A stretch of 54,233 nt of DNA from JAJDIA01 sp031555145. GTDB taxonomy: Bacteria; Bacteroidota; Bacteroidia; Bacteroidales; Tannerellaceae. The stretch lies in contig JAVBUR010000045.1 in NCBI GenBank assembly GCA_031555145.1, forward strand, positions 1 to 54,233, in the 5' to 3' direction. The position numbers were made by a program, and so were the translations under genes. Shown in pieces: positions 34,722 through 42,336 of the stretch; within the stretch, counting starts at the first letter, position 1; the number at the start of each line of letters is the position of its first letter. Under the pieces are notes generated by a model. It saw only the letters and a program-made list of their open reading frames with translations, was not told the origin of the DNA and did no database searches.

Positions 34722-35093
34722 ATGAAGAAACATTTTATCCTTATCACATTGTGCATTTTGGGCTGCACTGTATTTCCCTTCCAGTTGTTTGCTGAAGACC
34801 CAATTGTAATTGAAGGTGAATGGGACGATTCAGGCAGACGCAAGCTTGTCACCCCCCTTCCCCAACCCATGATCTGCGGCTCTACATTATCTATTTATTT
34901 CTATGGACCCGTATCCGACATCACCGTGTCTGTCATGGATGAAGATGGACTGGTAGTGTATCAAACAGTTGTTTCCTCTTCAGTTGGTAATTATAACTAC
35001 GAATTGGATTGGGTAGGTACATCCGGCAACTATCAAGTGTTATTGGAACATAGTTCCTATGGATCTTTCAGTGGTAGCTTTACTATCGATTAG
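34722..35093 (+). CDS. Secreted DUF3244 domain protein
   Basis: A 123-residue protein with a signal peptide (MKKHFILITLCILGCTVFPFQLFA) and a compact beta-sandwich domain: IEGEWDDSGRRKLVTPLP, LSIYFYGPVSDITVSVMDEDGLVVYQTVV and GNYQVLLEHSSYGSFSGSFTID, in which the last strands resemble a small Ig-like or T9SS-tail-like fold. This matches the Bacteroidetes DUF3244 family, of unknown function. The start at 34722 fits the signal peptide; the open frame upstream adds 17 unlikely residues. Its position after the TPR/HTH protein is the main clue to a role. Confidence 0.8.
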   Translation: MKKHFILITLCILGCTVFPFQLFAEDPIVIEGEWDDSGRRKLVTPLPQPMICGSTLSIYFYGPVSDITVSVMDEDGLVVYQTVVSSSVGNYNYELDWVGTSGNYQVLLEHSSYGSFSGSFTID

Positions 35094-35134
35094 AAGGTAT
35101 TAGTCATAATAGTAGTAATAGTAGCTATGAGTAA

Positions 35135-35180
35135 TGGGCAGCTACAAAGGAAGGCATTCGCTCTTCCTTTGTGCTGCCCA
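35135..35180 (+). terminator. Long hairpin after the DUF3244 gene
   Basis: TGGGCAGC..ACAAAGGAAG and CTTCCTTTGT.GCTGCCCA pair over about 18 bp with one bulged T (35143) and an 8-9 nt loop. It lies 42 bp after the stop codon. No U-run follows (TGAAAGTTTAAAAG), so it may be a weak terminator or an mRNA 3'-end stabiliser. In the rest of 35094-35409 I see only the gntR promoter. Confidence 0.6.
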
Positions 35181-35360
35181 TGAAAGTTTAAAAGATTTGC
35201 CAACTACCTGAACTCCAATGGCAAAAAGAGCCATTTATTGACAAATGATATCTTACCAGATCTTCAACCCTTCATGAAAATGCATTGATTTGCACAGTCC
35301 CGATGGAATTATTTATTCAAAAAAATCTTCCCAAATAGTTGGAAGTGTCATTTCTTTCTG

Positions 35361-35368
35361 TACCTTTG
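35361..35368 (+). promoter_or_regulatory. -7 box of the gntR-slipin operon
   Basis: TACCTTTG, a full TAnnTTTG match, 41 bp ahead of the ATG at 35410; a GTTGG about 18 nt upstream is a weak -33. Confidence 0.5.
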
Positions 35369-35409
35369 TCATATTCTTATAGTACAATATACATATAATA
35401 TATAGAAAC

Positions 35410-35790
35410 ATGATTACGTTCGTATTGGATTACTCCAGCGGGGTGCCGGTCTATCGGCAGATTATCGACCAGATCAGGTTCGGCATCGCATCCGGACAAT
35501 TGAAACTGGGGGAACAGCTTCCTACGGTCAGAGCGCTTGCCGTAGAGTTAAAAGTAAACCTGAATACGGTATCCAAGGCATACAAAGAATTGGAAATTAA
35601 AGAAATCCTCGAGACCCAACAAGGCTCCGGAACGTTTATCAACAAGACGGAACACGTCGTGCCCGACAAAGAGTTGGATGATAAACTGAAGGAGATCTGT
35701 ATACAGTTTTCCTCCGTCGCACTGAGCTACGGCTTTAGCCTCGACGAAGTCATGCGGGAATTAAAACACATCGAAACCACAAAAAAATAA
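35410..35790 (+). CDS. GntR family regulator, short YtrA type
   Basis: A 126-residue regulator: winged HTH at about 8-75 (SGVPVYRQIIDQIRFGIASGQLKLGEQLPTVRALAVELKVNLNTVSKAYKELEIKEILETQQGSGTFI) and a short helical tail of about 45 residues in place of an effector domain. That is the YtrA subfamily, which usually controls the adjacent genes, often membrane transporters. The slipin gene starts 4 bp after its stop, so this regulator probably controls its own operon. Confidence 0.9.
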   Translation: MITFVLDYSSGVPVYRQIIDQIRFGIASGQLKLGEQLPTVRALAVELKVNLNTVSKAYKELEIKEILETQQGSGTFINKTEHVVPDKELDDKLKEICIQFSSVALSYGFSLDEVMRELKHIETTKK

Positions 35791-35794
35791 GATT

Positions 35795-36688
35795 ATGGCA
35801 ACAAATGTAATGAACAAAGGATGGTTTAATCCCATCTCCTTTTCAGTATTGCTGGTACTGATTCTTATATCAGTCACGTTGTATGGGTTGGACATGGTAA
35901 GTCTGCCGGTATTGCTGCTCTTACTCCCCTGTTCCCTGTTAGTGGCATCGGCGATCCGCATTGCCGACCAATGGGAACGGGCAGTGGTGTTGCGCATGGG
36001 AAAATACCAGGGTCTGAAAGGCCCCGGTCTCTTTATGATCATTCCGATCATCGACAGTATATCGGCTTATGTCGACCAACGTGTACGGGTAAACGCCTTT
36101 AAGGCAGAACAGACCCTCACCAAAGATACCGTACCCGTCAATGTAGACGCCGTAGTGTACTGGACCGTCTGGGATGTCGAAAAAGCCGCTTTAGAGGTGC
36201 AGGAATACCAGAAAGCCATCGAACACATCGCACAGACCGGTTTACGCGACACCATCGGCAAACACGAGCTATCGGCCCTCCTGCAGGAACGCGATAAAAT
36301 CGCCGAAGACCTGCAACAGGTATTAGACCGGAACACCAGTCCCTGGGGCATCACCTGCCAGACGGTCGGTATCAAAGACATTGCCATCCCACAGGATCTG
36401 GCCGACGCCATGAGCAAGGAGGCCCAGGCCGAACGTGAACGTCGTGCCCGCGTCATTCTGGGGACAGCCGAGACCGAGATTGCCGAGAAGTTCGAGCAAG
36501 CCAGCCGTAAGTACACCAATAATCCTGTCGCCCTCCATCTCAGAGGCATGAATATGTTGTTCGAAGGCCTCAAGGAAAAAGGCTCCATGGTGATCGTCCC
36601 CAGCTCGGCACTCGATAGCATGAATCTGGGCGCCATGGGCGGATTGGTATCACTTGCCAAAAGCAATGAAGCACCGTCAAAGGGATAA
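35795..36688 (+). CDS. Slipin: SPFH/Band 7 (stomatin-like) membrane protein
   Basis: A 297-residue protein with two closely spaced hydrophobic segments at the N-terminus (about 12-52) forming a hairpin or a pair of helices, then the SPFH domain (IADQWERAVVLRMGKYQGLKGPGLFMIIPIIDSI, VDAVVYWTVWDVEKAALEVQEY, LRDTIGKHELSALLQERDKIAEDLQQVLDRNTSPWGI, about 54-220) and a coiled-coil tail rich in AQAERERRARVILG. Slipins organise membrane microdomains and often work with a membrane protease (NfeD-type). No nfeD is here; instead a putative metalloprotease lipoprotein gene follows 31 bp downstream. Confidence 0.92.
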   Translation: MATNVMNKGWFNPISFSVLLVLILISVTLYGLDMVSLPVLLLLLPCSLLVASAIRIADQWERAVVLRMGKYQGLKGPGLFMIIPIIDSISAYVDQRVRVNAFKAEQTLTKDTVPVNVDAVVYWTVWDVEKAALEVQEYQKAIEHIAQTGLRDTIGKHELSALLQERDKIAEDLQQVLDRNTSPWGITCQTVGIKDIAIPQDLADAMSKEAQAERERRARVILGTAETEIAEKFEQASRKYTNNPVALHLRGMNMLFEGLKEKGSMVIVPSSALDSMNLGAMGGLVSLAKSNEAPSKG

Positions 36689-36719
36689 TAGCCGTAAACC
36701 ACTTAAAACCCACCCAACA

Positions 36720-37787
36720 ATGGTCCGAATGCGAATCGTCCTCCTGATCATGCTTCTTCTTCAGGCCTGTGCACAAGAAAAAGCGATTGAAGAAAAACCA
36801 ACGATCGACAAGCGGGTTGAGTTGATAAGCGTTGTCTTTCGCCTGGCAGAAAAACAGGAGTATGCGACGAAAAAGTTCAAACTGTATAACGATAGAGTGG
36901 ATCAATACTTTGAGGAATACAAAAACCATGAGCTGATACAATTCACCCGATCCATCATCAGCGAACGTGGCATCGCTTTCGATGGCCCCATGTGGTTGGC
37001 TGTTCACCTGGATGATAACCTGAGGCTGCTGCCCGATGTCACTGATATCTGGCAGCATGATCCTCGGTGGACGAAAGAGTATGTGGATCAATTCGTTTTG
37101 CTCCTACAGCAATTCCATCAAGAAACCCGGTTCGACGATTTTTTCCGGGAGAATACCGACTTGTATGCTGAAACGGCCAAACGCTTTGCCTCTGTCTATG
37201 AACAAGCCGACTTGAATTGGTGCGCATCCTTTTTCGGGAAAAAACCTTCGGAAACATTCCTGACGATCATAGGGCTGGGCGTGTGGGGCAATTGCTACGG
37301 GACAAACATAGATTACGCCAACGGAGACAGAAAGGTATACGCCATTATGGGGTTGTTCCAGACAGACCAGGCAGGTTTGCCTGTGTTCCCGAAATTACCC
37401 AACCTCCCCATTTTGATCCATGAATTCAGCCACCCGTTTGTCGATAGTCTGACAGCGAAGCACAAAGAAGCGTTCAGGGAAAGCGGCGAGAAAATGTATG
37501 CGGTCGCCAAAGAGGTGTTTGGCACGGAAGCCTACCCCTCCTGGGAAGTGATCCTAGATGAGGCCTTAATCAATGCCTCTGTAGTTCTGTATATGAAAAC
37601 GCATGGTTTCGAACCATCCGAAATAGACCGTTGGGTAAAGTGGATCAAAGAGGGGTTTGGTTTTTTCTGGATAGAAGAACTCGTCAATGAATTAGAAAGT
37701 TATGACCAGCAACGAGACAAATACCCAACCATAGAAAGCTATATGCCTCGATTGGCTGAGGCATATAAAACATGGACAGAGAAATAG
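36720..37787 (+). CDS. DUF4932 family putative zinc metalloprotease lipoprotein
   Basis: A 355-residue protein with a lipoprotein signal (MRIVLLIMLLLQACAQ). The key element is LPILIHEFSHPFVDSL (about 231-246), a clear HExxH zinc site, followed about 50 residues later by SWEVILDEALINASVV, where the glutamate can be the third ligand as in gluzincins. This fits the DUF4932 family of Bacteroidetes. The protein should sit in the periplasm or on the outer membrane. ATG at 36720 is used, as earlier in-frame codons lie inside the slipin coding region. Protease activity is predicted, not known. Confidence 0.8.
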   Translation: MVRMRIVLLIMLLLQACAQEKAIEEKPTIDKRVELISVVFRLAEKQEYATKKFKLYNDRVDQYFEEYKNHELIQFTRSIISERGIAFDGPMWLAVHLDDNLRLLPDVTDIWQHDPRWTKEYVDQFVLLLQQFHQETRFDDFFRENTDLYAETAKRFASVYEQADLNWCASFFGKKPSETFLTIIGLGVWGNCYGTNIDYANGDRKVYAIMGLFQTDQAGLPVFPKLPNLPILIHEFSHPFVDSLTAKHKEAFRESGEKMYAVAKEVFGTEAYPSWEVILDEALINASVVLYMKTHGFEPSEIDRWVKWIKEGFGFFWIEELVNELESYDQQRDKYPTIESYMPRLAEAYKTWTEK

Positions 37788-37835
37788 ACCGATACACGCG
37801 CATAATCTGTCGCGGATTTGTATATTTGCATCTAT

Positions 37836-38723
37836 ATGGATAAGCGTCGCCTTTTCGAGCGGATTAATTATTGGATAGTCAACATCGTATTCTGGTGTTG
37901 CATGTTCGTATTAGTATTCCTGCTGGTCCAGACGCTCTTCCTGTCTTCGTTCAAGATTCCGTCAGGATCCATGGAGCCAACATTGGAGGCGGGGGATTAT
38001 ATCCTTGTAAACAAAACCGTTCCGGGCGCTCGCCTGTTCAATATCTTCGCTTCGTTACGCGACGAGGAAACGACCATCCGCCGGGCGCCGGGTGTCCGTC
38101 CGCTCCGGCGAAACGACGTGGTGGTATTCAACTATCCCTATGCCCATGGAAACGAAACGATCCGGATGGATATCATGGTCTACTACGTAAAACGCTGCAT
38201 CGGACTGCCCGGCGATACCCTTACAATCGACCAGGGCTACTACCGCATACCCGGCATCCGGCAAGACCTGGGCTATATGAACGGACAGAAACAAGCCCGA
38301 CAGGCGCATACCTTCTTCGCCGCCCAGGCAAAAGCAGAAACCCTTTTTCCCTACGATTCCCTCTTCCACTGGAATACCCAGGCGTTCGGTCCGCTCTACA
38401 TACCGGCTAAAGGCGACAGCCTGCCCCTCACCCGCGAACATGTAGCCTTATACCGGAAATTGATCACCTGGGAGTGTCACCAGCCCGTCCGCCTGGACGA
38501 CGACGGCACAGCCTATATCGGCGACGAACCGGCCACCGGCTACCGCTTCACCCACAACTACTACTTTATGGCAGGCGATAACGTCCAAGCCTCCCTCGAC
38601 TCGCGCTATTGGGGCCTTGTCCCCGAAGACTATATCGTCGGAAAAGCCTGGCTCATCTGGAAATCCATCGACCCGAATACCGATGACTGGCGCAGCAACC
38701 GCTTCCTGAAACGCATCCGGTAA
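37836..38723 (+). CDS. lepB: Signal peptidase I
   Basis: A 295-residue type I signal peptidase with one N-terminal helix (about 12-36). SFKIPSGSMEPTLEAGDYILVNK (about 41-63) holds the catalytic serine; VYYVKRCIGLPGDTLTI (about 112-128) holds the general-base lysine; YYFMAGDNVQASLDSRYWGLVPEDYIVGKA (about 247-276) is box E. It cleaves Sec signal peptides on the periplasmic face. The catalytic middle domain is longer than in E. coli, as usual in Bacteroidetes. ATG at 37836 is preferred; a TATATTTG at 37821-37828 would leave an almost leaderless transcript. It may also be a second lepB paralog of the genome. Confidence 0.92.
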   Translation: MDKRRLFERINYWIVNIVFWCCMFVLVFLLVQTLFLSSFKIPSGSMEPTLEAGDYILVNKTVPGARLFNIFASLRDEETTIRRAPGVRPLRRNDVVVFNYPYAHGNETIRMDIMVYYVKRCIGLPGDTLTIDQGYYRIPGIRQDLGYMNGQKQARQAHTFFAAQAKAETLFPYDSLFHWNTQAFGPLYIPAKGDSLPLTREHVALYRKLITWECHQPVRLDDDGTAYIGDEPATGYRFTHNYYFMAGDNVQASLDSRYWGLVPEDYIVGKAWLIWKSIDPNTDDWRSNRFLKRIR

Positions 38724-38740
38724 GGCATACCGCCATTTTC

Positions 38741-38890
38741 CTATTTGCGTAACTCTTCATTCCGCTTATAGAGGAAAAGACGTTCCGGGGGCTCTTTTTG
38801 GAGATTACTATTATTCTTCAGCATGTAAATAGTGTTTGAAGGGATATCATCGAAAACGAGAAAACTGTCATTGCCTTCCTTTTCTCCGGC
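38741..38890 (-). pseudogene. Possible C-terminal remnant of an unidentified minus-strand gene
   Basis: The minus frame ending at 38741 reads EGNDSFLVFDDIPSNTIYMLKNNSNLQKEPPERLFLYKRNEELRK before its stop, and has protein-like composition and codon use. Upstream of about 38890 the frame runs into the opposite-strand HTH remnant and no longer looks coding. I cannot name the family. It may be a tail left after rearrangement, or chance. Confidence 0.35.
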
Positions 38891-39187
38891 GGAATGCCGA
38901 ATGAACAACTCGCAAAGGCTGTTGACGCCAAAGATCTTTGGGGAGAAGCAGATCGGTTTATGCTGAGGAAATGGATTAGCGAGGAGTACCCTTACCTCAA
39001 CCAGGAAATAGAGAGACGTTGCCCTGCGCTCAGTGACCACCTGAGCACTATTGCCTGCCTAATCTGGCTTGGCTACGATTCAAAGGGAATGACAAAGATA
39101 GACAAAGAAGTTCCGCAAACCGTCTCCGGATGGAAAAGAGAGCTACACCTTTGTCTCACTGGAACAAAAAAACAGCAAATGGCGTAG
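38882..39187 (+). pseudogene. Remnant of the C-terminal HTH domain of a TPR/HTH protein
   Basis: The frame MPNEQLAKAVDAKDLWGEADRFMLRKWISEEYPYLNQEIERRCPALSDHLSTIACLIWLGYDSKG, then QTVSGWKRELHLCLTG, aligns along its length with residues about 470-550 of the protein at 32.8 kb (GQLIAVIDGKDPW..., GWKRELHKSLTG). The signal peptide, TPRs and transmembrane helix are missing. About 85 residues remain, so either it is debris or a soluble HTH-only protein could be made from 38894. I favour debris because another gene fragment is joined directly to it. Confidence 0.75.
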
Positions 39188-39420
39188 AGAAGGCGGCACA
39201 GCATTTGCTGTACGGAATCCATATCCTACCGGAACGAATCTATCCGTACTACTTACTGACTTTGCTGTATGCCGACACCGCCTTCTTCCAACCGGAGAAG
39301 ATGCGAATGGCGGCTGATTCAGTACTCCTGAAAGTCCCCAAAGTAGAGACCACCGCCACCCGGGAAATGAGAGACGAAGTGAGAAAACTCCTAAGCAAAC
39401 CTAACCCTGTAAACGAATGA
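39172..39420 (+). pseudogene. C-terminal remnant of an O-antigen-ligase/TPR type protein
   Basis: The frame reads EKAAQHLLYGIHILPERIYPYYLLTLLYADTAFFQPEKMRMAADSVLLKVPKVETTATREMRDEVRKLL and stops at 39420. That LPERIYPYYLL...VPKVETTATREMRDEVRKLL tail is characteristic of the periplasmic C-terminus of Bacteroidales Wzy/WaaL-like O-antigen ligase family proteins. The membrane part (several hundred codons) is absent; the frame upstream is the HTH remnant. So two unrelated gene ends are fused here, with the break near 39170-39190. Confidence 0.65.
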
Positions 39421-39483
39421 GGTCATTGAGCTTGATAGTTTCCAGGCAAGCGGAACGGGCTGCCTTGTAGTGAGTCTTTGTTT

Positions 39484-40935
39484 TTACTTTTTCTTTCTTT
39501 TGATTGTATAGTTATCTTCAGTCATCTCATAGGGGAATGGATATACATTTCCCTTACTATCGCCAAAGTAGAGCCATGATTTACTGAAGTTATCCGGGTT
39601 ACCGTCAGCCCAGAAATAGAGGAATGGATCAGTCCCATTGAGGACCTTTCGTACATAATTATGATTGCGGGGGCTGTTCTGGGTGATCTGTTTTTTCTTT
39701 TGCCAGTTTTTACCCTTGTCAGTACTTTCCCATAATACTAATTCTCCACCGCCTCCCCAAGGTTGAGGGCCGTGTTCGGTCGGTGCAATAACAAACCATC
39801 TTCCCTGCTCTATCCATATACTTCCTGTATCATAGTTGTGATCTGAGGTGGTGATTCGGTGATTTTCCCATGCTGCGCCGTTCCAATAAATAATATACCA
39901 TTCTTTAAGGCCGTTTTGCGGTCCCGGTTGATGACCTTTCCCAGTAATATAAAGCGCTATGGGATTTCCTTTCTCATCGAAACCAATATCTTTGATATAC
40001 ACATTTTGCCCTTTGGAGAAGAACTCTTCTACTAAAAGCGGAGTATGGGGGTCGGTCACCGGTACAGTTACCGGTAAACCGCTTACAGTGGTCCATGTTT
40101 GCCCAAAATCGGTTGTTTGCATGTAATAAATATTAGTCCGCAGATCTACATTACCCTCAGGGTGCCAATTGAAAAAGAATGCGATCTTTTCATTCCATTG
40201 ACCACTTATTTGGTAATGGCCGCTATTTTTATCGCCTTCTCGTTTGATAGCGGCCAGTTGTGTATGGTCGCTCCACTGAATACCGTCTTTGCTTGTATTA
40301 AAATACAGAAGTCGGGTTCCTGTATATTTTGTGAACAGGTTGAGGAAACCTTTCTCTTTTACATATTTAGGTTGGGGGTAAGTCATTTCATCTTCTACTA
40401 TGCAGTCAAAAGCTTCCACGCTATAGGGCTCGCGACTTTTATATATAAAACCGGGACGGGATAGATTTCTGCCGCTTACAAACACCCAGAGATAGCCGTC
40501 TTTATCCATGGACAGAGCCGGATTGTCATGCGGATCAAAGACCCCTTTCTTGTCATAGACAACGGTCGGCCGACTGACGGTATTGGTTGAATGATCGTAG
40601 CAGCCTGCCATACAAAGCAAATAGGTGCCCCAATCTTTTTTCGTATACGTAGGTTTATCAGCATCCGATTTCCGGTCTTCGGTGGTTCCTCCGTAGACAA
40701 AAAATGTTTTCCGTACCTCCGGTGCATAGATGGCCAAAGGGATATGTTTAGCCGTATACGTAGCCAACCCTCCCGAATATTTATCGCCATATTCCGAGAA
40801 TTGTCCTAACGTAAACCACATCCCTTTATATCCGTCTACTTTTTTATTGTCGAGCACAGGGTATTGTTGTGCCATTCCGGTATGTAAACAGAAGAACAGG
40901 CAGATTCCGAGTAAACTATATACAGGCTGTTTCAT
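39484..40935 (-). CDS. Secreted BNR-4 repeat protein, possible polysaccharide lyase or glycosidase
   Basis: A 483-residue protein with a signal peptide (MKQPVYSLLGICLFFCLHTGMA). The body is a beta-propeller: VDGYKGMWFTLGQFSEYGDKYSGGLATYTAKHIPLAIYAPEVRKTFFVYGG, DPHDNPALSMDKDGYLWVFVSGR, and Asp-box-like SKDGIQWSD, TTDFGQTWTT and STDKGKNWQ. This is the BNR-4 family (PF15892); related propellers include ulvan lyases (PL24/25). Whether this member is catalytic is not certain. It diverges from the propeller lipoprotein and alginate-lyase genes, all of which look glycan-related. Confidence 0.8.
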   Translation of the reverse strand: MKQPVYSLLGICLFFCLHTGMAQQYPVLDNKKVDGYKGMWFTLGQFSEYGDKYSGGLATYTAKHIPLAIYAPEVRKTFFVYGGTTEDRKSDADKPTYTKKDWGTYLLCMAGCYDHSTNTVSRPTVVYDKKGVFDPHDNPALSMDKDGYLWVFVSGRNLSRPGFIYKSREPYSVEAFDCIVEDEMTYPQPKYVKEKGFLNLFTKYTGTRLLYFNTSKDGIQWSDHTQLAAIKREGDKNSGHYQISGQWNEKIAFFFNWHPEGNVDLRTNIYYMQTTDFGQTWTTVSGLPVTVPVTDPHTPLLVEEFFSKGQNVYIKDIGFDEKGNPIALYITGKGHQPGPQNGLKEWYIIYWNGAAWENHRITTSDHNYDTGSIWIEQGRWFVIAPTEHGPQPWGGGGELVLWESTDKGKNWQKKKQITQNSPRNHNYVRKVLNGTDPFLYFWADGNPDNFSKSWLYFGDSKGNVYPFPYEMTEDNYTIKRKKK

Positions 40936-41117
40936 TTTTTATCAGATTTTCTATGATGATTTTACTTTTGCCAACAAGATACGGGAAAATTTGGAAATCA
41001 CAGTTATTTCCCTTTACTTTACCCTTGAGACATAATCCATCATAAGAACTTTGTACGCTTTGCCTCGTTTCCTGCCGGAAAGGGAAGAGAACAAAACGAA
41101 AATTAAATGTATATACT

Positions 41118-42317
41118 ATGACTTCACGTATAGGGGTATCTACTTTTGTAGCAGTAGTCTATTTTGTTGCTATGTCCGTTATCCTATTTTCTCTTCTTTC
41201 ATCCACCGGATGTAGCAAGAAGAAAAACATAGACGACACAACAATCATCACGCTCTCATCAACTATCGAAAAAACGTTAGTAGACACCGCCTATTTTAGC
41301 CGCAGCCGGATAGTACCTTTAGAAACGAATGATCATTCATTGATAAGAAGAATTACCCGAATTTGCACTGACGATAATAAACTGTTCATTTTTGACAGAT
41401 CAATCAACAAAATTGTGATCTTTGATATGGATGGAAAATATGTAACCGACATTCACCAAGTGGGAAGTGGCCCCTCAGAATATCAAGCCTTATCAGACTT
41501 CTGTCTTGATGTGGATAAAAAGCAAATTATACTATTATGCAATCGCCCATACAAAATAATTAAATTCGATTATTCAGGAAAATTCATCGAAGAAAAATCA
41601 TTCTCTGATTTATATCTTAACATCCTATCAAATTCCAATTTTATTTATTGCAACAAGTGGGAACTTAGTAGCGACGACACCGACTCTTACATGCTTACTT
41701 GTTTTGATTCAGACATGAACCCTGTCTCTGAGTTTCTGCCAATGAGGAGAAGCGCGATATTTTCACCTACACTATCGCTTACATCAAAACTCATGCCGGG
41801 GCAACCATTAACATCTACTCTCAATGATTATTTCACGCGCATATTTGACAATTCCATTTATTGTATCAACAATGGACATGTCGAAAAAAAATACGCATTC
41901 GACTTCCATAAATACAATTTCCCGAAAACACTGTTAGAACAGGGGAGCAAGGATGAAATCTCCAAGAAAACAGGCGAAAAAGAACATATATATTCGATAA
42001 CCGAAGTATCTGAGAGTGAAAAGTACCTTATGTTCAAAACAAATATGGCTATTTGCATCCTAAACAAACAGACACAGGTATTAGAAGCGTATGAATCCAT
42101 TAAAAATACCGGCATTCAAGTAAGTAGTGACTCTTATTTCTCAATAGGAAACAGTAGCCGCATGGTCGGCTCAGTATTTGAAGCATATTTATTTTTAGCG
42201 TTCAAAAAATATGCGAGCGAACATCCTGGAGATGACGATCTCGAATTACGAAAATTAGTAGAAAAAATAGAGGAGGACAGTAATCCTATAGTAGTATTGT
42301 ATGAAATCAGTCAGTAA
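41118..42317 (+). CDS. 6-bladed beta-propeller lipoprotein
   Basis: A 399-residue lipoprotein (signal ending FSLLSSTGC, Cys about 33). DNKLFIFDRSINKIVIFDMDGKYVTDIHQVGSGPSEYQALSDFCLDVDKKQIILLCNRPYKIIKFDYSGKFIEE (about 90-165) is the typical NHL-like repeat of the Bacteroidetes 6-bladed propeller family (PF17170). Members are numerous surface lipoproteins of unknown ligand. The AT-rich composition differs from the alginate-lyase gene 19 bp downstream, which hints at separate origins, although the spacing suggests co-transcription. Confidence 0.85.
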   Translation: MTSRIGVSTFVAVVYFVAMSVILFSLLSSTGCSKKKNIDDTTIITLSSTIEKTLVDTAYFSRSRIVPLETNDHSLIRRITRICTDDNKLFIFDRSINKIVIFDMDGKYVTDIHQVGSGPSEYQALSDFCLDVDKKQIILLCNRPYKIIKFDYSGKFIEEKSFSDLYLNILSNSNFIYCNKWELSSDDTDSYMLTCFDSDMNPVSEFLPMRRSAIFSPTLSLTSKLMPGQPLTSTLNDYFTRIFDNSIYCINNGHVEKKYAFDFHKYNFPKTLLEQGSKDEISKKTGEKEHIYSITEVSESEKYLMFKTNMAICILNKQTQVLEAYESIKNTGIQVSSDSYFSIGNSSRMVGSVFEAYLFLAFKKYASEHPGDDDLELRKLVEKIEEDSNPIVVLYEISQ

Positions 42318-42336
42318 TGACATAATACAGGAAGTT

